Shown: positions 8,852 through 16,827 of the stretch, piece after piece
Numbering within the stretch: position 1 is the stretch's first letter
Layout of the letters: the number at the start of each line of letters is the position of its first letter
Assembly (NCBI GenBank): GCA_013416435.1
Contig: JACCEN010000011.1
Coordinates: forward strand, 62,001 to 126,000
DNA from: Alcaligenaceae bacterium
GTDB lineage: Bacteria; Pseudomonadota; Gammaproteobacteria; Burkholderiales; Burkholderiaceae_B
Direction: 5' to 3'
Length of the DNA stretch: 64,000 nucleotides
Notes under the pieces: model-generated
What the model saw: only the letters and a program-made list of their open reading frames with translations
Told to the model about the DNA's origin: nothing
Databases searched by the model: none
Translations under genes and position numbers: made by a program

Positions 8852-8881
8852 GGGGTCAGACCCCGTACGGGGTCTGACCCC
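8852..8881. repeat. Palindromic element, one perfect 30-bp copy
   Basis: GGGGTCAGACCCC and GGGGTCTGACCCC, separated by GTAC, form a perfect palindrome. It fills the 38-bp convergent gap between the kinase stop and the Bug receptor stop. Confidence 0.97.
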
Positions 8882-8882
8882 T

Positions 8883-9857
8883 TCACTCGTTGACCGTGAT
8901 CCCTTCCGTTTTGATGACGTCCGCCCACTTGCGGGTGTCTTCGTCGATGATGCGGGCGAACTCGTCCGGAGAAGTCGGCGTGGCCTCGATGCCGGTGGAT
9001 CCGACATAATTCTTCAGGGACTCGCTGGCCATCACCTCGCGCAGCGCCTTGTTCAGGGCATCGACCTTGTCGGCGGGCGTACCCTTGGGTGCGAACATGC
9101 CGTACCAGTTGTTGGCGTATACATTCCGATAACCCAGCTCATCGAAGGTCGGCACGTCGGGCAGAAGCGCGGAACGCTTGGGCGCGGCGATGGCGATGGG
9201 CAGGACGCGCTTGTCCTTGATGAAGGGCATGAGCCCAGAGATATCGCCGAAGAAGCCCCCGACCTGTCCGCCCACGGTGTCGTTGATGGCAGGCGCCGCG
9301 CCGCGATAGGGCACGTGCAGGATCTCTGCCTTGGTGGCGACCTTCAGCAGCGAAATCGCCATGTGGGGCATGCTTCCGATGCCGGACGAGGCCAGGGTTG
9401 CATCACCGGGCTTGCTTGCCGCGTTGTCCAGGAACTGCTTCACGTCCTTGATCTTGCCATTGGCGGGCACGATCAGGACCTCCGGCGTGGACACCAGCAT
9501 GGTGATGGGCTGCAAGTCCTTCTTCGGGTTGTAGACCAGTTTGGGATACAGCGGCGGATTGATGGCGATGGCGCCCGCCGAGCTCAGGAAGAGCGTGTTG
9601 CCGTCGGGCGCCGCGCGTCCGACATAGCTGGCCGCGATGGCGCCATTGCCGCCCGGCTTGTTCTCCACGACGACCGGCACCTGAAGCTTGGCTTCCAGTT
9701 CCTTGGCCACGACGCGTGCCAGCGTATCGGCGGGCCCTCCTGCCGGAAATGCGACGACGACGGTCGTGGGCGTGCTGGCCGCCGCCCCCGTGGCGGCCAG
9801 CCCCAGGGCCAGCGCGAGAATCGATTTGATCATTACTGTGTTTTTTAGAATAGACAT
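8883..9857 (-). CDS. Bug-family periplasmic solute receptor (TctC-like)
   Basis: This is a 324-residue extracytoplasmic receptor of the Bug/TctC family. It has a signal peptide (about residues 1-27: Lys-containing n-region, ALALGLAATGAAA) and then the characteristic VVVAFPAGGPADTLAR near the mature N terminus. The family segments VVENKPGGNGAIAA, YPKLVYNPKKDLQPIT and VPYRGAAPA follow. Bug proteins bind small carboxylates or amides and feed Tct permeases. GGAGTTATCA precedes the ATG at 9857. It is the last gene of the catabolic operon starting at 13707, 28 bp after the SMP-30 gene. No other receptor is nearby, so it may serve the TctAB pair at 4551-6522. Confidence 0.9.
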   Translation of the reverse strand: MSILKNTVMIKSILALALGLAATGAAASTPTTVVVAFPAGGPADTLARVVAKELEAKLQVPVVVENKPGGNGAIAASYVGRAAPDGNTLFLSSAGAIAINPPLYPKLVYNPKKDLQPITMLVSTPEVLIVPANGKIKDVKQFLDNAASKPGDATLASSGIGSMPHMAISLLKVATKAEILHVPYRGAAPAINDTVGGQVGGFFGDISGLMPFIKDKRVLPIAIAAPKRSALLPDVPTFDELGYRNVYANNWYGMFAPKGTPADKVDALNKALREVMASESLKNYVGSTGIEATPTSPDEFARIIDEDTRKWADVIKTEGITVNE

Positions 9858-9885
9858 TGATAACTCCTTCGTTCTTGGATCCGCT

Positions 9886-10815
9886 TCAGCCGCCCGCAGC
9901 ACCCTGCGTATTGACATAAAGGGAATAAATGGACGTGCAAGACGCCATGAATAGCCGGTTCCGATGCTTGCCACCGAAACACAGGTTTGCGCAGCGCTCG
10001 GGCAGAGCGATCCTGCCGATCAGCCTTCCTTCCGGCGAAAATACACGCACGCCGTCCAGCTCCTGGGTGCCCATGCCCCAGCCACACCAAAGATTTCCTT
10101 CCACGTCGACACGGAATCCGTCCGGCGTGCCGTCTTGTGCGTCGAACAGCACGCGTCGGCCGGACAGCGTTCTGCCGTCCGGCTCGACATCGAATACCAG
10201 CAGGTTGCGAGGCCGCGCGCGGGACTCCACCACGTAAAGCCTGCTTTCATCCGGCGAGAACGCCAGGCCGTTGGGCCCCTGCACGTTCGCCGCCACCACG
10301 TCGAGTTCGCCGCTTTCCGGGTCCAAGCGATACACATTGGCTGGCAGCTCCTGCTCCGCCTTCTCGCCTTGGTAGAAGCCCACGATGCCGAAGGGCGGAT
10401 CGGTGAACCAGATCGATCCGTCCGACTTCACGACCACGTCGTTGGGCGAGTTGAGGCGCTTGCCCTGATAGCGCTCCGCCAGCACGGTGACGCGTCCGTC
10501 GTGCTCGGTGCGCGTCACGCGCCGCCCCAGATGCTCGCAGGTGATCAGCCGGCCCTGACGGTCCCGGGTATTGCCATTGGCGTGGTTAGCGGCATGGCGA
10601 TACACATGGGTTTCGCCCGAGATCTCATCCCACCTCATGATGCGATCGTTCGGGACATCGCTCCATAACAGATAGCGTCCGTCGCCCACCCACACCGGCC
10701 CTTCGGCCCAGCGCGATCCGCCGGCAATGCGCTCGACCGCCGCCAGAGGCAGCACGAGCCTGTGGAAGCTCTCGTCCAGCGCAATGACGGCGGGATCGGG
10801 ATAACGACCGCTCAT
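9886..10815 (-). CDS. SMP-30/gluconolactonase-like lactonase
   Basis: This 309-residue six-bladed beta-propeller hydrolase is of the SMP-30/gluconolactonase/LRE type. Visible family elements are AEGPVWVGDGRYLLWSDVPN, containing the metal-binding Glu, then SPNDVVVKSDGSIWFTDPPFGI with the Asn ligand, and GPNGLAFSPDESRLYVVE. The late metal-site segment GTPDGFRVDVEGNLWCG is also present. Members hydrolyse sugar or other lactones using a divalent metal. The ATG at 10815 (MSGRYPDPAV) leaves a 4-bp gap to the SDR gene upstream. Pairing with an SDR suggests oxidation to a lactone and then ring opening, but the substrate is unknown. Confidence 0.88.
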   Translation of the reverse strand: MSGRYPDPAVIALDESFHRLVLPLAAVERIAGGSRWAEGPVWVGDGRYLLWSDVPNDRIMRWDEISGETHVYRHAANHANGNTRDRQGRLITCEHLGRRVTRTEHDGRVTVLAERYQGKRLNSPNDVVVKSDGSIWFTDPPFGIVGFYQGEKAEQELPANVYRLDPESGELDVVAANVQGPNGLAFSPDESRLYVVESRARPRNLLVFDVEPDGRTLSGRRVLFDAQDGTPDGFRVDVEGNLWCGWGMGTQELDGVRVFSPEGRLIGRIALPERCANLCFGGKHRNRLFMASCTSIYSLYVNTQGAAGG

Positions 10816-10819
10816 GGTT

Positions 10820-11620
10820 TCAGCCGCAGCGCGCACTCATGCCTCCGTCCACGATGAGTTCCGTCCCGGTGATGAAGCGAGCCTCGTCCGACGCCAGGAA
10901 CAGCACGGCGTTGGCCGTATCGATGCCGTCGCCCATGAAGGGCAGCGGGATGCGGGCCTGCCTTTCCGCCAGCAGTTGCTCCACGTCGCCCCCGGCTCGC
11001 TGCCCGGCCAAGCGGGTCTCGACCATGGGTGTATGCATCTGCCCGGGAATGACGGTGTTGCAGCGGATGTTCCTGGCTGCGTATTCGATGGCCACCACCC
11101 GGGACAGCTGTATGACGCCCGCCTTGGCGCTGGCGTAGCCCACTTGCGCCGAGCCGGTCCAGCGTATGCCCGACGTGGACGAGATGTTCACGATGGCCCC
11201 GCTACCCCGCTCGGCCATCAGCGGCAATACATGCCGGCAACCCAGGTATACGCTCTTGAGGTTGTAGTCGATCTGACGATCCCATCCCGCTTCGTCGAGC
11301 TGCACCGGCCCGCCTTTCATCGACCCGCCCACGTTATTGACGAGAATATCGACCGTGCCGAACGCCTCGACGCAGGCCAGCACCATGTCCCGCACGGAAT
11401 CGCTGGAGGTCACGTCGGCCTTCCAGGTGGCGATCTGGCCTCCGGCGTCCTTGACGCGCTCGACGGTCTCCACCATGGCCTGTTCGTTCAGGTCCACGGC
11501 GAATACCCTGGCGCCCTCCTGTGCAAAACGATAGGCGATCGCCCGGCCGTTGCCCCAGCCGGGGCCGACACTGCCTGCGCCGGTGACGATCGCCACCTTG
11601 TCCTGCAGGCGCCCTTTCAT
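10820..11620 (-). CDS. Short-chain dehydrogenase/reductase
   Basis: This 266-residue classical SDR has the Rossmann motif TGAGSVGPGWGNGRA near residues 13-27, longer than the usual TGxxxGxG. D69 is in KADVTS, the structural NNVGG is at 95-99, and the catalytic triad is Ser (about 148, ISSTSG), Y162 and K166 (YASAKAG). It begins with MKGRLQDKVAIVTG and its start overlaps the stop of the CMD-family gene by 4 bp (ATGA), so translational coupling is likely. The product probably oxidises a secondary alcohol or sugar with NAD(P)+. The adjacent lactonase gene supports a polyol- or sugar-lactone route, but nothing in the sequence identifies the substrate. Confidence 0.9.
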   Translation of the reverse strand: MKGRLQDKVAIVTGAGSVGPGWGNGRAIAYRFAQEGARVFAVDLNEQAMVETVERVKDAGGQIATWKADVTSSDSVRDMVLACVEAFGTVDILVNNVGGSMKGGPVQLDEAGWDRQIDYNLKSVYLGCRHVLPLMAERGSGAIVNISSTSGIRWTGSAQVGYASAKAGVIQLSRVVAIEYAARNIRCNTVIPGQMHTPMVETRLAGQRAGGDVEQLLAERQARIPLPFMGDGIDTANAVLFLASDEARFITGTELIVDGGMSARCG

Positions 11621-12186
11621 TCCGCCTCCCGATTCTGCGGTTCGAATTGCGGCGCCGCGTCTTCAGGCGCCGGTATCCGGAAAACATTGAGCGTCATCGA
11701 GATCAGCGTGTAATAGCCGCAGACGCCGACCAGGTCCACCACCCTGTCCCTGCCCAGCAGAGAAACCGCCCGGGCGTACACCGCGTCGGGAACCTCGCGG
11801 CTCTTGAGCAGGATGGTCGCGAATTCGTACACCATCGCCTGCTCCTCGTCCGGAAGCTCGGGCGGCGTGCCGCGGCGTATGGCTTCGACGGCCGCCTCCG
11901 GAACACCCGCTTTCACCGCGATGGGCGCATGAGCCCACCACTCGAAATCCGATCGCCACCACGCTGCGATCGTCAGAATCGCCAGCTCGGACAACGATGG
12001 ATGCAGGCTGGAGTCGTATCGGCAATACCGGCCCAGCGCCTGCGCATGCTCGGCCAGCCCGGGACGATGCAGCCAGACCGCCAGCGGTCCACGCACCCGT
12101 CCGCGCGGGCCGGCCATGATGGCGTCGTGCACGCGGCGTTGATGGTCATCCATCAGCAAAGGATCGGGAGGAAGCAATCTTGGCAT
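11617..12186 (-). CDS. Carboxymuconolactone decarboxylase (CMD/AhpD-like) family protein
   Basis: This all-helical protein of 189 residues resembles the CMD family. The core segment has LSELAILTIAAWWRSDFEWWAHAPIAVKAGVPEAAVEAI, in which the usual CxxC of peroxidase-type AhpD proteins is absent. A decarboxylase-like or isomerase-like role is therefore more likely than a redox one. The ATG at 12186 (MPRLLPPDP), after TAAGGAAACCGAC, is chosen; the long upstream extension is non-homologous. It lies 10 bp after the unknown gene upstream and overlaps the SDR gene. The family includes 4-carboxymuconolactone decarboxylase of aromatic catabolism, but this member has no residue-level evidence for that substrate. 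Confidence 0.82.
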   Translation of the reverse strand: MPRLLPPDPLLMDDHQRRVHDAIMAGPRGRVRGPLAVWLHRPGLAEHAQALGRYCRYDSSLHPSLSELAILTIAAWWRSDFEWWAHAPIAVKAGVPEAAVEAIRRGTPPELPDEEQAMVYEFATILLKSREVPDAVYARAVSLLGRDRVVDLVGVCGYYTLISMTLNVFRIPAPEDAAPQFEPQNREAE

Positions 12187-12196
12187 GTCGGTTTCC

Positions 12197-12784
12197 TTAT
12201 GCATCGGCGCGCTTGAACATGATGCGCCGCGTATTGGTGAAGTTCGGCCGGACGCGAGAGCTCCATTCCGTGGCGCGCACCGCCAGCCACGGTTCGGAGC
12301 CGAAGGTCTCGCGGCTCGCCAGATCGTAGGCGGCGTGATAGCGGGGCGAGGCGTCGGCCGCCACATAGCGCCGCGCCCGCACCGTTCCGGGCACGGCGGC
12401 CAGGCCGGGCAGATGCTCGGTGTCGTACCACTGGTTGAAATCCTCTGCTGCGTCGGGCAACACGTCTGTTTCGACCACGTAATGCCAGGGGGCTGCTTGC
12501 CCCGCCGAGGCGCCGGGCACATCCAGCGTGGCTTCGAGCTTCAGCAGACTCGCTTGCTGAAACAAGGCGCCCAATTGGCCGGCCATGAGGCGCCTGACCG
12601 TTTCGAGCGACGGCCGGCCCGAATCGACGGCGAGCTCCAGGTAGGCATAGGTTTCCACCGCTTCGACGGCGTGCATCACATCGAGCGTATAGGCTCCCAG
12701 TTCCGGCACGGCCAGGCGCAGCACCTCTTCGATCCGGCTTCTGTCTACCGTCATCTCCGGCAGCTTCATCAGCAAAACATTCAT
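12197..12784 (-). CDS. Conserved protein of unknown function, possible dimeric alpha-beta barrel
   Basis: This 195-residue protein is not assigned with confidence. The C-terminal half contains HYVVETDVLPDAAEDFNQWY followed by DTEHLPGLAAVPGTVRARRY, a pattern seen in small ferredoxin-like dimeric barrel proteins (EthD/DUF4286-like), where a WYD-EH-P loop lines the pocket. The N-terminal half may be a second, degenerate copy of the same fold. No signal peptide or membrane segment is seen. The ATG at 12784 overlaps the amidohydrolase stop by 4 bp, so the two are coupled. Membership of a six-gene catabolic operon suggests an enzymatic or substrate-handling role. Confidence 0.7.
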   Translation of the reverse strand: MNVLLMKLPEMTVDRSRIEEVLRLAVPELGAYTLDVMHAVEAVETYAYLELAVDSGRPSLETVRRLMAGQLGALFQQASLLKLEATLDVPGASAGQAAPWHYVVETDVLPDAAEDFNQWYDTEHLPGLAAVPGTVRARRYVAADASPRYHAAYDLASRETFGSEPWLAVRATEWSSRVRPNFTNTRRIMFKRADA

Positions 12785-13707
12785 GGCTCGCTCCTCGAAA
12801 CATGGTCTCCGGCAAGGTCCGCAAAGCCGTACAGGATTTGGGGATTGCGTACGAGTATCCGTTGCTGCAGGTCCGGTTCCGGACACAGGTCTGTAAAGAC
12901 ATCCACCAGCTCGCCATCGTCGGGCATGTCGCCCCGCACGTTCGGGTGAGGCCAGTCGCTGCCCCACAACAGTTGGTCGGCCATGGTTTCGATCAGCGCA
13001 CGCACCATCGGGCGGCCATCGTCGTAGGGACGCTTTCCGGTGGAGGAAATCCGATCGATGCCCGACACCTTTACCCATGCGCGCGGATGCCCGGCCAGAG
13101 CAAGCACATCGCGGAATGCGGCGCCATGGACGCCGTCGGCGGCCGCTACCCTGCCCATGTGATCCAGCACGAAAGGCAGGCCCAGGCCTTTCAGCAAGGG
13201 GATCAATCCGGAGAGCGACTGGCTATCGCTGTGTATGCAGAAATGCCAGCCCAGCGGCTCGATCAGGCGGGCGATCCGTTCGATGTCCGCCCATGGCGTG
13301 TTCTGAAGATGGGCCACGAAATTGAAGCGCACGCCCCGCACACCGGCCGCATCGAGCGCCCGGACGTCTTCGGGCCGCGCATCGGCCGCGAGCAGGCATA
13401 CCGCCCGATACTGCCCTTCCCCCTTTTCCAAGGCGTCCAATACCGCCGACATGTCGAACCCATGGCAACCCGGCTGGACAATGACGCCCCGGTCTATGCC
13501 AAGCTTCTCATGCAGCGCGCGCAGGTCTTCGAAAGAGGCATCGTCGGGCGTATAGGGCCGATTCGCCACGAAAGGAAAGCGGCGTACCGGACCGAAGATG
13601 TGGGCATGCGCATCGCAGCTGCCCACGGGCAAGCGGCGGGATGGCTGGCGGACCTGGCTCAGCGGCAATGGGGGCGGACAGCTCGCCGTGGTGTTGTGTT
13701 GATTCAT
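12781..13707 (-). CDS. Amidohydrolase-2 family hydrolase (LigI-like)
   Basis: This metal-dependent TIM-barrel hydrolase of 308 residues begins its domain with SCDAHAHIFGP, giving the HxH pair H34 and H36. Later family positions include VLDHMGR and the catalytic Asp in LLWGSDWPHPN. The overall pattern resembles 2-pyrone-4,6-dicarboxylate lactonase (LigI) and related lactone or decarboxylation enzymes. It is the promoter-proximal gene of the operon that ends with the Bug receptor, and it diverges from the LysR gene at 13791 across an 83-bp gap. A lactonase acting before or after the SMP-30 enzyme is plausible. The substrate is not known. Confidence 0.88.
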   Translation of the reverse strand: MNQHNTTASCPPPLPLSQVRQPSRRLPVGSCDAHAHIFGPVRRFPFVANRPYTPDDASFEDLRALHEKLGIDRGVIVQPGCHGFDMSAVLDALEKGEGQYRAVCLLAADARPEDVRALDAAGVRGVRFNFVAHLQNTPWADIERIARLIEPLGWHFCIHSDSQSLSGLIPLLKGLGLPFVLDHMGRVAAADGVHGAAFRDVLALAGHPRAWVKVSGIDRISSTGKRPYDDGRPMVRALIETMADQLLWGSDWPHPNVRGDMPDDGELVDVFTDLCPEPDLQQRILVRNPQILYGFADLAGDHVSRSEP

Positions 13708-13761
13708 CCAGCCATGATGGCCCGCGGCGACCGGGGGAACAAGATCGCTTCGCTGACTTCA

Positions 13762-13782
13762 GATATAGAATTTTCGTATATC
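13762..13782. promoter_or_regulatory. Candidate LysR operator
   Basis: GATATA and TATATC form a perfect 6-bp inverted repeat separated by 9 bp, containing the LysR-type T-N11-A core (T13766 and A13778). It lies 9 bp upstream of the lysR start and 55 bp upstream of the divergent amidohydrolase operon. This is the usual place for a recognition site that controls both. Confidence 0.6.
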
Positions 13783-13790
13783 ATGAAGAC

Positions 13791-14690
13791 ATGAATCTAA
13801 AGCAGATCCATTACTTCATCGTTGTGTGCGAACAGCGCAGCTTCTCGCGCGCGGTCGACGTCCTGGACGTTGCCCAGCCTTCGATCAGCCGCCAGGTCCA
13901 GCTGCTCGAAGCGGAACTGCAACAGCATCTGCTGCGGCGCACCGGCCGCGGCGTCGAACCGACCGAAGCCGGGCTGCGCTTTCTGAACCATGCCAAGGCG
14001 CTCCATGCCTTGGCCGTCCATGCCAAACAGGACCTTCTGGATTTCCGCTCGACCGTGCAGGGGCGCGTGAAGCTCGGCCTGCCGCCGCGCATCGCCCGCC
14101 GGCTGACGCCGCATATCGTCAAGCAGTTCCGGTTGCTGTTTCCGAATTCGTCGATCACCATCGCGGAAAGGCTCAGCACGGAAATGCGCGAATGGCTCAT
14201 CAAGGATCGCGTCGACCTCGCCCTGCTCTACGAGCCGCCCCCCTCGGTGCTCATGACCTGCGAAACCATCTATCGGGAAGAACTGGTGCTGGCCTATACC
14301 CGCGACTGCCGGCCGGCCCCGCCCGTGCAAGTGAAAGTGGCCGAGCTGGCACGCTATCCCCTGGTGCTGCCCAGCGCACCCAACACCATACGGGCGCTGG
14401 TCGACAGCACCTGCCGGGACCTGAATGTGGAACTGAACGTCGTGGCGGAAGTGGACGTCGTGCACTCCATCGTGGAGACCACGGCCCAGGGCAATGTGTT
14501 CACCATCATTCCGCGTTCGGCCATCAAGGATTCGCTGGGCCATGAAGAGCTCAGCTATTCGCGCATCGTGGAGCCGGTGATACGCAACAACCTGACGCTG
14601 GCCCTGCCGTTGAACGGCAGCAATCAACGCCTCGCCAACGCCACCGCCGACATCATCCGGGGATTGGACTTCGCGCGGTATATGAAGTGA
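13791..14690 (+). CDS. LysR-family transcriptional regulator
   Basis: This 299-residue LTTR has an N-terminal winged helix-turn-helix (MNLKQIHYFIVVCEQRSFSR then AVDVLDVAQPSISRQVQLLE) at residues 1-60. A periplasmic-binding-protein-like effector domain follows, with VQGRVKLGLPPRIARRL at its start. The ATG at 13791 gives the family-standard N terminus; the in-frame sequence upstream to 13641 overlaps the divergent amidohydrolase gene. It is expected to activate that six-gene operon in response to a pathway intermediate. The stop is followed after 4 bp by palindromic elements. Confidence 0.94.
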   Translation: MNLKQIHYFIVVCEQRSFSRAVDVLDVAQPSISRQVQLLEAELQQHLLRRTGRGVEPTEAGLRFLNHAKALHALAVHAKQDLLDFRSTVQGRVKLGLPPRIARRLTPHIVKQFRLLFPNSSITIAERLSTEMREWLIKDRVDLALLYEPPPSVLMTCETIYREELVLAYTRDCRPAPPVQVKVAELARYPLVLPSAPNTIRALVDSTCRDLNVELNVVAEVDVVHSIVETTAQGNVFTIIPRSAIKDSLGHEELSYSRIVEPVIRNNLTLALPLNGSNQRLANATADIIRGLDFARYMK

Positions 14691-14694
14691 GGGA

Positions 14695-14809
14695 GGGGTC
14701 AGACCCCGTACGGGGTCTGACCCCTGCGCAACCGGGACATAGGGTCAGACCCAAAGGGTCTGACCCCAGAGGAACCGGGCATGGGGTCAGACCCAACGGG
14801 TCTGACCCC
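14695..14809. repeat. Palindromic element cluster, three copies
   Basis: Copies lie at 14695-14724 (perfect 30 bp), 14742-14767 and 14783-14809 (shorter spacers AAA- and AAC-type). They fill the convergent gap between lysR and dsbC. The intervals before copies two and three share AACCGGG followed by CAT, which points to local tandem duplication. Confidence 0.95.
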
Positions 14810-14819
14810 TTAAGCGCTT

Positions 14820-15641
14820 TTACAGCGCATCCAGCTTCTTCTTCAGCGCATCGAGCGGAAGCGCGCCGTTGACGCGGCTGCCGTCGGCGAAGATGATGGC
14901 GGGCGTACCCTGCACCATCAGCTTGCGGCCCAGGGCGAGCACGGTCTCGACCGGTGTATCGCACTGCGCCTCGGGCGGCGTCTTGCCATCGATCATCCAT
15001 GCCCGCCAGGTAGCCGCCTGGTCCTTGGCGCACCAGATGTTCCGTGCCTTGGTCGACGAATCGGGCGACAGGATGGGGAAAAGAAAGGTATAGACCGTGG
15101 TGTTGTCGATGTCTTTCAGGGTTTGGTGCAGGCGCTTGCAGTAGCCACAGTTCGGGTCCTCGAAGACCGCCATCTGGCGCGACCCGTCGCCCTTGACCTG
15201 CTTGACCGCAAGTTCGAGCGGCAGATCGGTGAACGCCACGCGCGTCAATTCGTCGACGCGCTCGGCCGTCAAGTCGCGCCGCGACTTGGCGTCGATCAGG
15301 GCACCCTGAAGAATGTAGTCGACCTGTGCATCCGTATAGACGAAGTCCATGCCGATGCGGATTTCGAACAGGCCCGGAAATTTGGTGCGTTCCACCGAAG
15401 AGACCTCGATGCCGGGGAAACGCTCGCGGAACGCCGCGCGCACGCTGTCGGGCGTGGCCTTGTCGTGCGTCGAGAGCACGGCGGCGGGCGCAGCGTTTTC
15501 GCTGCCTTTCGTGGACACCGCCTGCGCCGGAGCGGCCGCTGCGGCGCCGGACGTGGAAGTGACATTCTGGGCCATTGCCGACCCGCTTACCCACGACAGC
15601 CCGACCCAGGCCGCCACCGCCAAACAATGCTTCAAATGCAT
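14820..15641 (-). CDS. dsbC: Thiol:disulfide interchange protein, DsbC family
   Basis: This periplasmic disulfide isomerase has 273 residues. The signal peptide is about residues 1-24 (CLAVAAWVGLSWVSGSAMA|Q). An Ala/Pro-rich linker, a dimerisation domain (about 60-130) and a thioredoxin domain follow. The active site FEDPNCGYCKR has C165 and C168. A further Cys pair (IWCAKD and EAQCDT) is typical of the DsbC/G fold. AGGAGATCTT directly precedes the ATG at 15641. The next gene upstream on the same strand, the UbiH-like monooxygenase, ends 13 bp away, so co-transcription is likely. Confidence 0.93.
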   Translation of the reverse strand: MHLKHCLAVAAWVGLSWVSGSAMAQNVTSTSGAAAAAPAQAVSTKGSENAAPAAVLSTHDKATPDSVRAAFRERFPGIEVSSVERTKFPGLFEIRIGMDFVYTDAQVDYILQGALIDAKSRRDLTAERVDELTRVAFTDLPLELAVKQVKGDGSRQMAVFEDPNCGYCKRLHQTLKDIDNTTVYTFLFPILSPDSSTKARNIWCAKDQAATWRAWMIDGKTPPEAQCDTPVETVLALGRKLMVQGTPAIIFADGSRVNGALPLDALKKKLDAL

Positions 15642-15654
15642 AAGATCTCCTGTG

Positions 15655-16827
15655 TCAGCGCCCCGCGGCGCCACCTATCAAAAACCGTTTTGCCATGGGC
15701 AGGCGGTCTACGCACGCCATGCCCAGATTACGCGCCCATACGGCGGGCGACGACCGGGCCGCGAACAAGCCATGCAGCCCATCCGTCGCCAGCCTCATGG
15801 CAAGCACGGGTTCGGCGCGGGCGCGCCGGTAGCGGGACAGCACCCGCAAGTCTCCCGCCTTGCGGTAGGCTTCCTTTTCGGCCAGCACCTGCAGCAGGGC
15901 TTGGACGTCGCCCAGGCCCAGGTTGAGGCCCTGCCCGGCCAGCGGATGCACCCGGTGCGCGGCATCGCCAACCAGCGCCACGCCCGGGGCCACCATCCCG
16001 CTGTGTTCCAGGAACAGCGGAAAGCCGAACATCGGGCTGCGTACCTTCAGTTGGCCCAGGCGGCCTCCCGTAGCGGCCGCCAGGTCGGCTTCCAGCCTTT
16101 GCCTTCGGGCCGCTTCCGGCGAGTCCAGAAGCGCTTGCGCCGCCGCGGCGGGCATGGACCAGACCATGGATACCTGGTGTCCCTCCGACGTGTCGGGCAT
16201 GGGCAGCAAAGCCAGTATGCCGTCCCCGGTAAACCACTGCACGGCGATATTCTGATGCGGCAGCTGGGCAGCCAGGTGCACGACCACGCCGGTGTCGCCA
16301 TAGGGCCGGGAATGATGCGCGATGCCCGCGGCGCGGCGCAGCGCTGAACGCGCCCCGTCGGCACCGACCAGCAGGTCCGCGCTCAGCACGGCGCCTTCAT
16401 CGGTGTGGACGCGTCCGGCCTCGAGCCGGTCGAACTTTTGTGCATGCCACGGAATGCCGAACACGCGCAGCGCCTGCTGCAGCGCTTTTTCCATCTCGCT
16501 GGACTCGACGATCCAGGCCAGGGCGGGCTCGGCCGCCTGCCACGCATGCAAGGTCACCGCGCCGCTGGCGTCGCCATAGACTTCCATGGTGTCGATGCGC
16601 GTGATGCGGCGTTCGTCCATCATGTCCCAGACACCCAGGCGCGTCAAAAACGCCTGGCTTGAGCCTGATATGGCGTATACGCGCGGACAGTAGAGATCTC
16701 CGGACGGCGCTTCCTGCATGCTGCGCGGCCCCAGCAGCGCGGCATCGAAACCGGCGCGAGCCAGCCCGAGCGCCGTGGCCAGGCCGGCAATGCCGGTACC
16801 GCAGACCAGAATGGATTCTTTCTTCAT
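15655..16827 (-). CDS. FAD-dependent monooxygenase, UbiH/UbiF/COQ6 family
   Basis: This flavoprotein hydroxylase of 390 residues is from the ubiquinone biosynthesis family. The N-terminal dinucleotide motif ILVCGTGIAGLATALGLARAG is at residues 6-26. The family DG motif appears as LLVGADGARSALRR, and the second FAD motif is VALVGDAAHRVHPLAGQGLNLGLGD. The ATG at 16827 (MKKESIL) overlaps the mltA stop by 4 bp. The much longer open frame upstream runs antisense-like through mltA's frame and is not coding. Which ubiquinone ring position it hydroxylates (UbiH, UbiF, UbiI or a UbiM-like role) cannot be told from sequence alone. Confidence 0.9.
   Translation of the reverse strand: MKKESILVCGTGIAGLATALGLARAGFDAALLGPRSMQEAPSGDLYCPRVYAISGSSQAFLTRLGVWDMMDERRITRIDTMEVYGDASGAVTLHAWQAAEPALAWIVESSEMEKALQQALRVFGIPWHAQKFDRLEAGRVHTDEGAVLSADLLVGADGARSALRRAAGIAHHSRPYGDTGVVVHLAAQLPHQNIAVQWFTGDGILALLPMPDTSEGHQVSMVWSMPAAAAQALLDSPEAARRQRLEADLAAATGGRLGQLKVRSPMFGFPLFLEHSGMVAPGVALVGDAAHRVHPLAGQGLNLGLGDVQALLQVLAEKEAYRKAGDLRVLSRYRRARAEPVLAMRLATDGLHGLFAARSSPAVWARNLGMACVDRLPMAKRFLIGGAAGR

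Noticed and set aside
8852-8881. Ordinary rho-independent terminator
   Set aside because: The stem is strong, but no T run follows on either strand here or at most other copies. Termination activity is left as a hypothesis rather than annotated.
11617-12522. Long N-terminal extension of the CMD-family protein
   Set aside because: The extra 112 residues overlap the upstream gene in another frame and show no homology-like pattern. The ATG at 12186 has a ribosome binding site and the correct start.
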